64,000 bases of DNA from Rhodanobacter sp. PCA2 (GTDB lineage: Bacteria; Pseudomonadota; Gammaproteobacteria; Xanthomonadales; Rhodanobacteraceae): the NCBI RefSeq assembly GCF_013620825.1, contig NZ_NJIC01000019.1, positions 46,296 through 110,295 of the forward strand, given 5' to 3'. The first letter of the stretch is position 1; every line of letters begins with the position of its first letter. Shown here in pieces: positions 1-8,507 of the stretch. The notes under the pieces are model-generated. The model had not been told where the DNA came from, did no database searches, and was given only the letters and a program-made list of their open reading frames with translations. A program made the position numbers and the translations under genes.

Positions 1-1
1 G

Positions 2-619
2 CGCGCCATGCTCGATGCGCACATGCCGCTCGCCGTCCGCGCCACGCGCGAGTCGGACATCCGCCAGGCGGTGGCGCTTGCCGCGGACTACCGCCTGCGC
101 CTGATCGTGATCGGCGGCAGCGAGGCCTGGCGTTGCGCCGACCTGCTGGCGGCGAACAAGGTCGCCGTGGTGCTCGATCCCGAGGCGGACATCCCCTGGA
201 CCTTCGACGACCTCGGCGCGCGCGCCGACAGCGCCGCGCTGCTGGCGAAGGCCGGCGTGACGATCGCGTTCACCGTGTCCGGCAACACCATCCAGCTCAG
301 CCACAACGCCGGTTCCGCCGTGCGCGAGGGCGCCGGCCTCGCCGTCGCCAATGGCCTTCCCTATGCGGATGCGCTGATGGCGCTGACGGTCAATCCCGCG
401 CGCATGTTCGGCATCGCCGACCACTACGGCAGCATGGCGAAGGGCCAGGATGCCGACCTCGTGGTGTGGGACGGCGACCCGCTGGAGCCGACCAGTGCGC
501 CCAAGACGGTGTTCGTCCGCGGCGTGCAGGCTTCACGGACCACGCGCCAGACCCTGCTGCGCGACCGCTACGCGCCTTCGCACGCGCACGATCCGTTGCC
601 GCCGGCCTACCGGCCCTGA
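2..619 (+). CDS. Amidohydrolase family protein, C-terminal part (gene cut by window edge)
   Basis: The reading frame is open from the window edge, so the start and the N-terminal metal-binding HxH motif lie outside. The visible 205 residues have the C-terminal half of imidazolonepropionase-like amidohydrolases: a parallel beta/alpha segment, then the typical ending with NPARMFGI, GSMAKGQDADLVVWDGDP and a final beta segment VFVRGVQ. Enzymes of this family hydrolyse cyclic amides or peptidic amides using one or two metals in a TIM barrel. It is followed after 47 bp by another amidohydrolase on the same strand, so the two probably form one operon. The substrate cannot be told from the sequence. 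Confidence 0.85.
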   Translation, partial: RAMLDAHMPLAVRATRESDIRQAVALAADYRLRLIVIGGSEAWRCADLLAANKVAVVLDPEADIPWTFDDLGARADSAALLAKAGVTIAFTVSGNTIQLSHNAGSAVREGAGLAVANGLPYADALMALTVNPARMFGIADHYGSMAKGQDADLVVWDGDPLEPTSAPKTVFVRGVQASRTTRQTLLRDRYAPSHAHDPLPPAYRP

Positions 620-666
620 TCTCCGTGTGATGTAGTTCCCGACGTTCACTACCGGATTGCGATGCC

Positions 667-3600
667 ATGCGCCTGACCCGATTGCTGCTGCTCGTCGTCC
701 TCTGCCTGGTTGCCGGGCTGGCCTCGGCGTCCGACGACACGCTGCCGATGACGCCGGCACGGCACATCAGCTTCGATACCGACGAGGGCACCTGGATCTC
801 GCTCGATGTATCCCCGGACGGCCGCAGCATCGTGTTCGACCTGCTCGGCGACTTGTACACGCTGCCGATCGGCGGCGGCGAGGCGACCGCGATCACGCGC
901 GGCCTTCCCTTCGATTCGCAGCCGCGGTATTCGCCGGACGGCCGGCACATCGTCTTCACCAGCGACCGCTCGGGCAACGAGAACGTCTGGATCGCCGACA
1001 AGGACGGGACCCATCCGCGGCAGGTTTCCCGCCTCGACGACAACGCCGAGTTCACCTCGCCCACCTGGTCCACGGACGGACGATCGATCTACGTCTCGGT
1101 CTACCACCCCGACCTGACCGCCTTCGAGGTCTGGCGCTACGCGATCGACGGCGACGGCAAGGGCGAGCGCATCACGCGCGCCAAGAGCTACGACGCGCAG
1201 CCGAAGGACGAGCGCTACAGCGCCCTGGGTGTCGTGGCGGCCCGCGACGGCCGCACGCTGTACCTGGCCGGCCGCTACGGCACGTTCGACGAGGACATGA
1301 CGCTGCCGATGTGGAGCATCGAGCGGCGCAACCTGGTCACCGGGAGCAGCGACACCATCGTCACCGACCAGGGCAGCGCGATGCGCCCGGCGCTGTCCCC
1401 GGACGGCAAGAGCCTGGTCTATGCGATACGTGCCGGCGGCCAGGCCGAGCTGCGCGTGCGCGATCTTGCCAGTGGCGCGGATCGCGAACTCGTCCGCATG
1501 GTGCAGCGCGACGACCAGGAAGGCCTGCCGACGCGCGATCTTCTTCCCGGCTACGCCTTCACTCCGGACGGGCGTTCGCTGATCGCCGCCTACGAAGGCA
1601 AGATCCACCGGATCGACATGGCCAGCGGCAAGGCGGTGATCGTCCCGTTCCATGCGCACGTCGATCTCGATGCCGGCCCGTCGCTGCGCCAGTCCATCAA
1701 GGACGGGACCGGTCCGGTCAGGGCGCGGCTGATCCAGGCGCCGGCGCTCTCGCCCGACGGCAGGCACGTTGCGTTCTCCGCGCTGGGCCGCGTCTACACG
1801 ATGGACCTCGCGCCGGACGCGCGCCCGCGCGTGCTGAGCCCGGCCGGCCAGGCGGCGTTCCAGCCGTCGTGGTCGCCGGACGGCAAGACGATCGCCTACG
1901 TCACCTGGCGGGCCGCGGACGGCGGCCAGATCTGGCGCATCGATGCGGCCGGCGGCACGCCGCGCAGCGTCGCGACCGCCGGCGCCTACTACACCAATCC
2001 GGTATTCACGCCGGATGGCCGCAGCCTGGTCGCGCAGCGCTCCAGCAACACCGAGCGCATGCGCACCTACATGGAATACGGCCCGCTGCGCGAGGCGGAC
2101 CTCATCCTGCTGCCGGCGCACGGCGGCGAGGCGAAGGTGCTCGCGCGCGGCAGCATGGGCGGCGTGCCGCATTTCGCGGCCGATACCTCGGTGGTGAACG
2201 TGGTCTTCGGCGACGGCCTGGATGCGGTCAGGCTCGATGGCTCGGGCCGGCGCAAGCTGGTCGCCGTCACCGGCCCGGGTTTCTACTTCCAGGAGGGCAG
2301 GGTACCGGTGGACGACCTGCGGCTCAGCCCGGATGGCCGTTACCTGCTGGCGCAGTCGGTGGAGCAGCTGTACCTGCTGCGCATGCCGGAAAAAGAAGGG
2401 CAGACGATCGACCTCGACGCACCGCCGGTGGCGCATCGCAAAGTGACCGACGTGGGCGCCGATTTCCTGGGATGGGCCGAGGGCGGCAAGAGCGTGTTCT
2501 GGGCGGTCGGCTCCACCCTGTACCGCCAGCCGCTGGCGGACATCGCGCTGGATCGCGCCGGCGAAGCAGGGCAGGGTGCGAGCCCGCAGCCCGGAAAGAA
2601 TGGCGTGGAAGCATTCCAGGCCGCGGTCGAGGTTCCGCGCGACGTTCCGCATGCCACGATCCTGCTGCGCGGCGCCACAGCGGTCACCATGCGCGGCAAT
2701 GAGGTGCTGAAGGACGCCGACATCCTCGTGGTCGACAACCGCATCGCCGCCATCGGCAAGCGCGGCGACGTGAGCGTGCCCAGGGGCGCGGTCGTGCGCG
2801 ACCTCACGGGCAAGTACGTGGTGCCGGGCTTCATCGACACGCACGACCACTGGGCGGAAGTGCGCCGCGGCGTGCTGGACATGCAGAACTGGAGCTTCCT
2901 CACCGACCTGGCCTACGGGCAAACCGCGGGCCTGGACCCGTCGCCGCTGTCGATCGACATGCTGGCCTACCAGGACATGCTGAATGCTGGGCTGTCGCTG
3001 GGGCCGCGCGTCTACTCGACCGGGCCCGCGATCTTTTCCTGGAACGAGTTCACGAGCCTGGACCAGGTGCGCGCCGTGCTCTCGCGTTATCCCAACCATT
3101 TCCGCACCAGCAATCTCAAGGAGTACCGCACCGGCAACCGACGCGTCCGCGAATGGGTGGCGATGGCGTCGCACGGGCTGGGCCTGCAGCCGACGACGGA
3201 GGGCGCGCTGGACATGAAGCTCGACCTCACCCAGATCATCGACGGCTACGCCGGCAACGAGCATGCGCTGACGGCGGCCCCGCTGTACAAGGACGTCGTC
3301 GAGCTGATGGCGAAGCTGCGCACGAGCTACACCACCACGCTGCAGATCTCGCACAACGGTCCGCCCGCGCAGAACTACTTCATCGAACGCGACGCGCCGC
3401 AGATGGACCCGAAGCTGCGGCACTTCTCGCCGCCGCTGCTGGCGGAAAAGAAACTCTCGCGCCGTCACTGGTACGCGCCCGGCGAATACGTGTTCGGCGA
3501 GATCGCGCAGGGTGCGGCCAGGATCCAGCGGGCGGGCGGCCTGGTCGGCATCGGCTCGCACGGCGAGGTGCCGGGCTACGGCATCCATTGGGAAATGCAG

Positions 3601-3906
3601 GCGCACGCCGCCGGCGGCATGACCCCGCACGAAGTGCTGTACGCGGCGACGATGGGTTCCGCCGAGACGATAGGGCGGCAGGACGAGATCGGCAGCCTGA
3701 GCGTCGGCAAGTACGCGGACCTGGTGGTGCTCGACCGCAATCCGCTCGCCGACATCCGCAATGCGCTGGCGATCTCCGAGGTGATGAAGAACGGCCGCCT
3801 CTACGACGCGGCGACGCTGGACGAGATCTACCCGGAATCGCGCAAGCTCCCGAAGCAGTGGTTCAACGCCGGGCGCGCCGAGCCTGCTGCGCAGCCGGCA
3901 CATTGA
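667..3906 (+). CDS. Secreted TolB-like beta-propeller / amidohydrolase fusion protein
   Basis: A 1079-residue protein with an N-terminal signal peptide (Leu-rich stretch, residues 5-20, cleavage probably after ASA). Residues about 40-640 carry repeated PD40/WD40-type blades (recurring SPDGR and TPDGR turns), as in TolB and tricorn proteases. Residues about 655-1060 are an amidohydrolase barrel with the metal motif DTHDHW and the family ending GSLSVGKYADLVVLDRNPL. Such fusions are annotated as periplasmic amidohydrolases; the propeller probably gates or binds the substrate. It lies 47 bp after another amidohydrolase and 9 bp before proC, whose ribosome site overlaps this stop codon. The start at 667 is chosen because it directly begins the signal peptide. 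The true substrate is unknown; peptide derivatives are plausible. Confidence 0.88.
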   Translation: MRLTRLLLLVVLCLVAGLASASDDTLPMTPARHISFDTDEGTWISLDVSPDGRSIVFDLLGDLYTLPIGGGEATAITRGLPFDSQPRYSPDGRHIVFTSDRSGNENVWIADKDGTHPRQVSRLDDNAEFTSPTWSTDGRSIYVSVYHPDLTAFEVWRYAIDGDGKGERITRAKSYDAQPKDERYSALGVVAARDGRTLYLAGRYGTFDEDMTLPMWSIERRNLVTGSSDTIVTDQGSAMRPALSPDGKSLVYAIRAGGQAELRVRDLASGADRELVRMVQRDDQEGLPTRDLLPGYAFTPDGRSLIAAYEGKIHRIDMASGKAVIVPFHAHVDLDAGPSLRQSIKDGTGPVRARLIQAPALSPDGRHVAFSALGRVYTMDLAPDARPRVLSPAGQAAFQPSWSPDGKTIAYVTWRAADGGQIWRIDAAGGTPRSVATAGAYYTNPVFTPDGRSLVAQRSSNTERMRTYMEYGPLREADLILLPAHGGEAKVLARGSMGGVPHFAADTSVVNVVFGDGLDAVRLDGSGRRKLVAVTGPGFYFQEGRVPVDDLRLSPDGRYLLAQSVEQLYLLRMPEKEGQTIDLDAPPVAHRKVTDVGADFLGWAEGGKSVFWAVGSTLYRQPLADIALDRAGEAGQGASPQPGKNGVEAFQAAVEVPRDVPHATILLRGATAVTMRGNEVLKDADILVVDNRIAAIGKRGDVSVPRGAVVRDLTGKYVVPGFIDTHDHWAEVRRGVLDMQNWSFLTDLAYGQTAGLDPSPLSIDMLAYQDMLNAGLSLGPRVYSTGPAIFSWNEFTSLDQVRAVLSRYPNHFRTSNLKEYRTGNRRVREWVAMASHGLGLQPTTEGALDMKLDLTQIIDGYAGNEHALTAAPLYKDVVELMAKLRTSYTTTLQISHNGPPAQNYFIERDAPQMDPKLRHFSPPLLAEKKLSRRHWYAPGEYVFGEIAQGAARIQRAGGLVGIGSHGEVPGYGIHWEMQAHAAGGMTPHEVLYAATMGSAETIGRQDEIGSLSVGKYADLVVLDRNPLADIRNALAISEVMKNGRLYDAATLDEIYPESRKLPKQWFNAGRAEPAAQPAH

Positions 3907-3915
3907 GGAAACGAG

Positions 3916-4737
3916 ATGACCCGGATCGCCTTCATCGGTGGCGGCAACATGGCGCAGAGCCTGATCGGCGGCCTGCTGCGCAACGGCGTCGCCGCCGCTT
4001 CCCTCAGCGTGGCCGAACCCGACGCGGAAACGCGGCGCAGGCTGGAGGCCGGGTTCGGCATCGCCTGCCATGCGGACAACCGGGCGGCAGCCGCCGATGC
4101 GGGCGTGCTGGTGCTGGTGGTCAAGCCGCAGGTCATGCCCCTGATCCACGGCGAGCTGAAGGAAACCCTGGCCGCGCGGCGGCCGCTGCTGATCTCCATC
4201 GCCGCGGGCGTGCGCATCGACCAGCTCGAACGCTGGTTCGGCGAAACCCTGCCCATCGTGCGCTGCATGCCCAACACCCCGGCCCTGATCGGCGCAGGGG
4301 CGAGCGGCCTGTGCGCCAATGCACGGGTTGCGCCGGAGCAGCGTACGCAAGCCCAGCGCATCATGGATGCGGTCGGCCTGACCCGCTGGGTGGACGACGA
4401 AGCCCTGATGGACACCGTCACGGCGATTGCCGGCTCCAGCCCGGCGTATTTCTTCGCAATGGTGGAAGCGCTGGTGGAAGCGGCCTGCGCGCAAGGCATG
4501 CCGCGCGACCAGGCCCGCGCGCTGAGCGCCCAGGCCTGTTACGGCGCCGGGCGCATGCTGGTCGAAAGCGGCGAAGACCCGGCGGTGCTGCGCCAGCGGG
4601 TGACCTCGCCCCACGGCACCACCGAGGCCGCGCTGGCAAGCTTCGCCGCCGATCGCTTCGATGCGAGCGTGGCCCGCGCGGTCGCCGCCGCCACGCGCCG
4701 CGGCGGCGAGCTGGCCGCCGAACTCGAGCAGCGGTGA
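3916..4737 (+). CDS. proC: Pyrroline-5-carboxylate reductase
   Basis: The 273-residue protein catalyses the last step of proline synthesis, NAD(P)H-dependent reduction of 1-pyrroline-5-carboxylate, in the cytoplasm. The N-terminus holds the Rossmann dinucleotide motif FIGGGNMAQSLIGG. The middle carries CMPNTPALIGAGASGL, and the C-terminal dimerisation part has AIAGSSPAYFF and the substrate loop VTSPHGTTEAAL, all diagnostic of ProC. Length is normal for the family. A purine-rich GAGG ribosome site overlaps the stop of the preceding amidohydrolase, which suggests co-transcription and use of peptide-derived amino acids. No oddities are seen apart from His in place of the more usual Gly in TSPGGTT. 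Confidence 0.95.
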   Translation: MTRIAFIGGGNMAQSLIGGLLRNGVAAASLSVAEPDAETRRRLEAGFGIACHADNRAAAADAGVLVLVVKPQVMPLIHGELKETLAARRPLLISIAAGVRIDQLERWFGETLPIVRCMPNTPALIGAGASGLCANARVAPEQRTQAQRIMDAVGLTRWVDDEALMDTVTAIAGSSPAYFFAMVEALVEAACAQGMPRDQARALSAQACYGAGRMLVESGEDPAVLRQRVTSPHGTTEAALASFAADRFDASVARAVAAATRRGGELAAELEQR

Positions 4738-4799
4738 CTTCCGCTCCCCGGGGCCGACAAGGCCTGCGGGACAAATGGCCGCTGCATGTGCGGTGACGC

Positions 4800-4823
4800 T
4801 GCGCCTGCCACCCGGCAGGCGCA
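4800..4823 (+). terminator. Strong stem-loop after proC, possible terminator without U-tract
   Basis: A perfect 10-bp GC-rich stem (4800-4809 with 4814-4823) and ACCC loop sits 62 bp after the proC stop and just upstream of the moaA promoter. There is no downstream T-run, so it is only a possible transcription end or mRNA 3' stabiliser. Confidence 0.35.
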
Positions 4824-4839
4824 TGCGACATGTTGAGCA

Positions 4840-4868
4840 TCGACACGCGCTGGCGGCGAGGGCACAAT
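4840..4868 (+). promoter_or_regulatory. Candidate sigma70 promoter of the moa operon
   Basis: TCGACA at 4840-4845 matches the -35 consensus at five of six positions. CACAAT at 4863-4868 matches the -10 at four of six, and the spacer is exactly 17 bp. Transcription would begin near 4875-4876, immediately before the structured leader described next. Confidence 0.5.
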
Positions 4869-4875
4869 CGGGACC

Positions 4876-4985
4876 GCAACTCCGAGGCACAGGGCCTGCG
4901 CTTCCATTGGAAGCATGGCGCTGCGTCCGTGATCCGCGGATCACCGGGCGAACGGGGAAACGCGTTCGCCTCCCGAACATTGGAA
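4876..4985 (+). promoter_or_regulatory. Candidate molybdenum-cofactor (Moco) riboswitch upstream of moaA
   Basis: The leader between the predicted start of transcription and moaA contains, in order, CCGAGGC (4882-4888), a hairpin CTTCC-ATT-GGAAG (4901-4913), a hairpin GATCC-GC-GGATC (4931-4942), and a perfect 8-bp stem GGCGAACG/CGTTCGCC (4947-4954 with 4963-4970) capped by GGGAAACG and followed by TCCCGA. CCGAGGC near the 5' side and the GGGAAA-capped stem followed by a CCTCCCGA segment are, from memory, hallmarks of the Moco RNA motif found upstream of moaA operons. The moaA Shine-Dalgarno AAGGAG (4985-4990) directly follows, so translational control is plausible. No covariance search could be run. 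Confidence 0.68.
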
Positions 4986-4998
4986 AGGAGCAAACAGC

Positions 4999-5982
4999 AT
5001 GACCCCGCTGGCCGACCGCTACGGTCGCCGCTTTCCGTACGTGCGGCTGTCCATCATTCCCGCGTGCAATTTCCGTTGCAGCTACTGCCTGCCGAATGGT
5101 TACCAGGCCGAGCCCGGCGTGGCGGGGCCGTTGTCGCTGGCCGAGATCGCGCGCCTGTTGCGCGGCTTCGCCGAACTGGGCATGCACAAGCTGCGCATCA
5201 CCGGCGGCGAGCCCAGCGTGCGCCGCGACCTCACCGAAGTGCTGCGCACCGCCGCCGCGGTGCCGGGCGTGACCAAGGTGGCGATGACCACCAACGGCAG
5301 CCTGCTGACGCGCCGGCTGGGCGAGTGGATGGACGCCGGGCTCAACGCCATCAACGTCAGCATCGACAGCCTCGACGCCGCCACGTTCGCGCGCATCACC
5401 GGCCACGACCGGCTGGACGACATCCTGCACGGCGTGGACATGGCGCTCGCCGCCGGCATGCCCGCGGTGAAGCTCAATGCGGTGCTGCTGCGCGACGTCA
5501 ACGACCACGAGCTGCCGCGCTGGCTCGACTACCTGCGCGACCACGCGGTGGGGCTGCGCTTCATCGAGCTGATGCAGACCGGCGACAACCTGGCGTTCTT
5601 CCGCGACCACCACGTGCGCGCCGAGCTGCTGGAAACCGGACTGCGGGAAGCGGGCTGGCAGGCGCTGCCGCGTGCCGCCGATGCCGGCCCCGCGCGCGAA
5701 TACCGCCACCCGGACTACGCCGGCCGCATCGGCATCATCGCGCCGTATTCCAGGGATTTCTGCGCCGGCTGCAACCGCCTGCGCGTCACCGCCACCGGTG
5801 ATCTCAGGCTGTGCCTGTTCGGCGAATTCGGCATCCCGCTGCGCCACTTCCTGCAGCGCGACGACCAGCTCGACGAGCTGGTGCGCGCCATCGGCGGCCA
5901 GATCGGCCGCAAGGAGCAGGGGCATTTCCTGCACCAGGGCCGCACCGGCATCACGCCCCATCTCGCATCCACCGGAGGTTGA
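4999..5982 (+). CDS. moaA: GTP 3',8-cyclase MoaA (molybdenum cofactor synthesis)
   Basis: A radical SAM enzyme that, with MoaC, converts GTP to cyclic pyranopterin monophosphate, the first step of molybdenum cofactor synthesis. The N-terminal cluster motif CNFRCSYC (CxxxCxxC) binds the SAM [4Fe-4S] cluster. The second cluster motif near the C-terminus reads FCAGCNRLRVTATGDLRLCL. The protein ends in the double glycine (STGG) that MoaA inserts into its active site. Length is 327 residues, normal. The Shine-Dalgarno AAGGAG lies 8 nt before the ATG, inside the edge of a candidate Moco riboswitch. It is the first gene of a ten-gene molybdenum operon. Confidence 0.96.
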   Translation: MTPLADRYGRRFPYVRLSIIPACNFRCSYCLPNGYQAEPGVAGPLSLAEIARLLRGFAELGMHKLRITGGEPSVRRDLTEVLRTAAAVPGVTKVAMTTNGSLLTRRLGEWMDAGLNAINVSIDSLDAATFARITGHDRLDDILHGVDMALAAGMPAVKLNAVLLRDVNDHELPRWLDYLRDHAVGLRFIELMQTGDNLAFFRDHHVRAELLETGLREAGWQALPRAADAGPAREYRHPDYAGRIGIIAPYSRDFCAGCNRLRVTATGDLRLCLFGEFGIPLRHFLQRDDQLDELVRAIGGQIGRKEQGHFLHQGRTGITPHLASTGG

Positions 5983-5985
5983 TCC

Positions 5986-6999
5986 ATGCCCCAGCGCGAG
6001 ACGCGCACCCAGCCATCCGCCAGCGCCTTCCACATGGCCGACGTGCGCCGCAAGCGGGTCACCGCGCGCCGCGCGGTGGCCGTGGGCGAGCTGCATGCCG
6101 GCAGCGCCTTCGACGACATCGTGGCGCAGCGGCTGCCCAAGGGCGACGCGATCGCGATGGCCGAGATCGCCGGCCTGCAGGGGGCGAAGAACGCCTCGCA
6201 GCTGATGCCGCTGTGCCATCCGCTGCCGCTGGAATACCTGGAGCTGCGCTGCGAGCCGGTGGCCGAGCGGCAGGCGATCCGCGTGTACTGCGAGGTCGCC
6301 ACGCATGCGCGCACCGGCGTGGAGATGGAGGCGCTGGCCGGCGTCAGCGCGGCCCTGCTCACGCTCTACGACCTCACCAAGCCGGTGCAGCCCGCGCTCG
6401 CCATCGGCGGCGTGCGGCTGCTGTTCAAGGAAGGCGGCAAGAAGGGCTTGTGGTTCCATCCCGACGGCATGACCGAGGCCGAACGCGCGCACTACCGCCC
6501 GCAGGCCGCGCCGCGGCTGGAAGGCGTGGCCGCCGCCGTGGTCACGCTCAGCGACCGTGCCCATCGCGGCGAGTACGAGGATCGCTCCGGCCCCTTGCTG
6601 GTGGAACGCCTGCGTGCGCTGGGCGCGGACCTCGGCCCCGCCGAAGTGCGCGCCGACGAAGCCGCGCCGCTGGCCGCGCGCCTGCACGAGCTGGCCGCGG
6701 CCGGCGTGCGCCTGGTGCTGTGCACCGGCGGCACCGGGCTGGGCCCGCGCGACGTGACGCCGGAGGCGCTGGCGCAGGTGGCCGATCGCCGCGTGCCCGG
6801 CCTCGCGGAGATGTTCCGCAGCGAAAGCAGCCAGCACACGCCGCTGGCATGGCTCAGCCGGGCCGAGGCGGTGCTGGTGGGCGGCATGCTGGTGATCGCG
6901 TTGCCCGGCAGCGCGAAGGCGGTGGCGCAAGGCATGGACATCCTTGCGCCCATCCTCGCGCATGCGCTGGCCATGGTCGCGGGCGAGGGCCACCCATGA
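5986..6999 (+). CDS. moaCB: Bifunctional cyclic pyranopterin monophosphate synthase / molybdopterin adenylyltransferase (MoaC-MoaB fusion)
   Basis: A 337-residue fusion. Residues about 15-160 are MoaC, with the active-site segment KGDAIAMAEIAGLQGAKN and LMPLCHPLPL; it forms cPMP from the MoaA product. Residues about 175-337 are a MoaB/MogA-type domain with VVTLSDRAHRGEYEDRSGP, the CTGGTGLGPRDVTPEAL nucleotide-binding motif and ALPGSAKAV; this adenylylates molybdopterin before metal insertion. The fusion joins an early and a late step, and no separate mogA/moaB is seen here. GGAGG at 5974-5978 lies 7 nt before the ATG. The stop codon overlaps the moeA start (ATGA). Confidence 0.93.
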   Translation: MPQRETRTQPSASAFHMADVRRKRVTARRAVAVGELHAGSAFDDIVAQRLPKGDAIAMAEIAGLQGAKNASQLMPLCHPLPLEYLELRCEPVAERQAIRVYCEVATHARTGVEMEALAGVSAALLTLYDLTKPVQPALAIGGVRLLFKEGGKKGLWFHPDGMTEAERAHYRPQAAPRLEGVAAAVVTLSDRAHRGEYEDRSGPLLVERLRALGADLGPAEVRADEAAPLAARLHELAAAGVRLVLCTGGTGLGPRDVTPEALAQVADRRVPGLAEMFRSESSQHTPLAWLSRAEAVLVGGMLVIALPGSAKAVAQGMDILAPILAHALAMVAGEGHP

Positions 7000-8249
7000 G
7001 CCACGCCTTGCTCGATCCCGCCGAGGCACTGCAGCTGATCCTCGCCGAATGCACGCCGTTGCCCGCGCATGAGGTCCGCGCAGCCGAGGCAATGGGCCGC
7101 GTGCTCGCCGCGCCGGTGCACGCACCCGGCGCATTGCCGCCGTTCGACAACTCGGCGATGGACGGCTACGCCCTCGGCGGTGGCGCCGAGGCGCTGGCGA
7201 AGGGCAGCGAGTGGCCCATCGAGGGCGAACAGGCCGCGGGCGACGGCACCGCGCAGGCGCGCCACGGCGCGTGGGAAATCATGACCGGCGCACGCCTGCC
7301 CGATGGGCTCGATCGCGTGATTCCGGTCGAGCAGATCGAACGGCTGGAAGCGCCGGCGCGCGTGCGCCTGCTGGCCGACGTGGCCGCCGGAGAGAACGTG
7401 CGCACCGCCGGCTCCGACGTGCCGGCGGGCGAAGCCGTATTCGCCGCAGGCACCGTGCTGGCGCCGCAGCACCTGATGCTGCTGGCCGCGCTGGGCGTGG
7501 ACGGCGTGACGGTGACCGAACGCCCGCGTGTGGCCGTGCTGTGCACCGGCCGCGAACTGGTGGACGATCCGGCCGTGCCGCTGGCGTCCGGGCAGATCCG
7601 CAATTCCAACGGTCCCTTCCTTGCCGCGCGCCTGCCGCGCGCCGGTGCCGAGCTGGCGCATATCGAAACGGTGGGCGACGAGGTGGATGCCTTCGTGGCC
7701 GCCTTCGAACGCGCCCGCACAGCCGGGGCGCGCGTGGTGATCTCCACCGGCGCGGTGTCGATGGGCCGCTACGATTTCGTGCCCGAAGCACTGCAGCGGC
7801 TGGGCGCGGAAACGATCTTCCACAAGGTGGCGATCCGTCCCGGCAAGCCGCTGCTGTTCGCGCGGCTGCCCGACGGCACGCTGTTCTTCGGCCTGCCTGG
7901 CAATCCGGTGGCGGTGGCGACCGGGCTGCGTTTCTTCGTGGAGCCCGCGCTGCGCGCCATGCTGGGCCTGCCGCCCGAAACGCCGTGGCGCGTGCCGCTG
8001 GCCGCCGACTACGCGAAGAAGCCGCGCCTGCGCTTCCACCTCAAGGCCCGCGTGACGCTGGATGCGCAGGGTCGCCTGGTGGCGCGCGTGCTGGCGGGGC
8101 AGGAGTCCTACCGCATCGGTCCGCTGGCCGATGCGAACGCCTGGGTGGTGGTGCCCGTGGAGGCGCAGGCGCTGCCGGCGGGAACGCTGGTGGACGTCTG
8201 CGGCCCCGGCCATCTGGAAAGCCCGGCCATCGAAGGGAGCGCGGCATGA
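6996..8249 (+). CDS. moeA: Molybdopterin molybdenumtransferase MoeA
   Basis: The 417-residue protein inserts molybdate into adenylylated molybdopterin to give active Moco. It has the N-terminal MoeA motif PPFDNSAMDGYAL and the central MogA-like domain with VLCTGRELVD, STGAVSMGRYDF and LPGNPVAVAT. A C-terminal domain IV follows, ending in VPVEAQALPAGTLVDV. The ATG overlaps the moaCB stop by four bases and the stop overlaps the moaD ATG, so translation is probably coupled. It acts in the cytoplasm on the MoaCB product. Confidence 0.95.
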   Translation: MSHALLDPAEALQLILAECTPLPAHEVRAAEAMGRVLAAPVHAPGALPPFDNSAMDGYALGGGAEALAKGSEWPIEGEQAAGDGTAQARHGAWEIMTGARLPDGLDRVIPVEQIERLEAPARVRLLADVAAGENVRTAGSDVPAGEAVFAAGTVLAPQHLMLLAALGVDGVTVTERPRVAVLCTGRELVDDPAVPLASGQIRNSNGPFLAARLPRAGAELAHIETVGDEVDAFVAAFERARTAGARVVISTGAVSMGRYDFVPEALQRLGAETIFHKVAIRPGKPLLFARLPDGTLFFGLPGNPVAVATGLRFFVEPALRAMLGLPPETPWRVPLAADYAKKPRLRFHLKARVTLDAQGRLVARVLAGQESYRIGPLADANAWVVVPVEAQALPAGTLVDVCGPGHLESPAIEGSAA

Positions 8250-8506
8250 AGATCCGGATCGCGCTGTACGGTGCGCTGCGCGAGGCCGACGCCGGCGGCC
8301 ACGTGGAACTGGAGGTGCCGCCCGGCAGCAGCATCGCCGAGCTGCGCGAACTGCTGGCGGCGTACCTGGCCGTGCACGCGCCGGCGATTCCCGCGGGTCT
8401 CGTGCGGCGCAGCGCGTTTGCCAGCGCGGAGGAAATCCTGCACAACCATCGCGCGGTGCCCGAAGGCATCGAGCTGGCCGTGCTGCCGCCGGTGAGCGGA
8501 GGCTGA
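8246..8506 (+). CDS. moaD: Molybdopterin synthase small subunit MoaD
   Basis: An 86-residue ubiquitin-like sulfur carrier ending in the essential Gly-Gly (PPVSGG), which is thiocarboxylated and donates sulfur to cPMP in the MoaD2-MoaE2 complex. The N-terminal KIRIALYGALREAD and the segment LEVPPGSSIAELRELL are typical of the fold. Its ATG overlaps the moeA stop, and moaE follows one base after its stop. A MoeB-like activating enzyme, needed to load the C-terminus, is not in this window. Confidence 0.93.
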   Translation: MKIRIALYGALREADAGGHVELEVPPGSSIAELRELLAAYLAVHAPAIPAGLVRRSAFASAEEILHNHRAVPEGIELAVLPPVSGG

Positions 8507-8507
8507 G

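Noticed and set aside
649..7134. A 2161-residue open frame on the minus strand and similar very long frames opposite narK-narG (24396-31154)
   Set aside because: They run antisense to well-identified genes. Long antisense frames are expected at this GC content, and they show Arg/His/Ala-rich, low-complexity translation without motifs.
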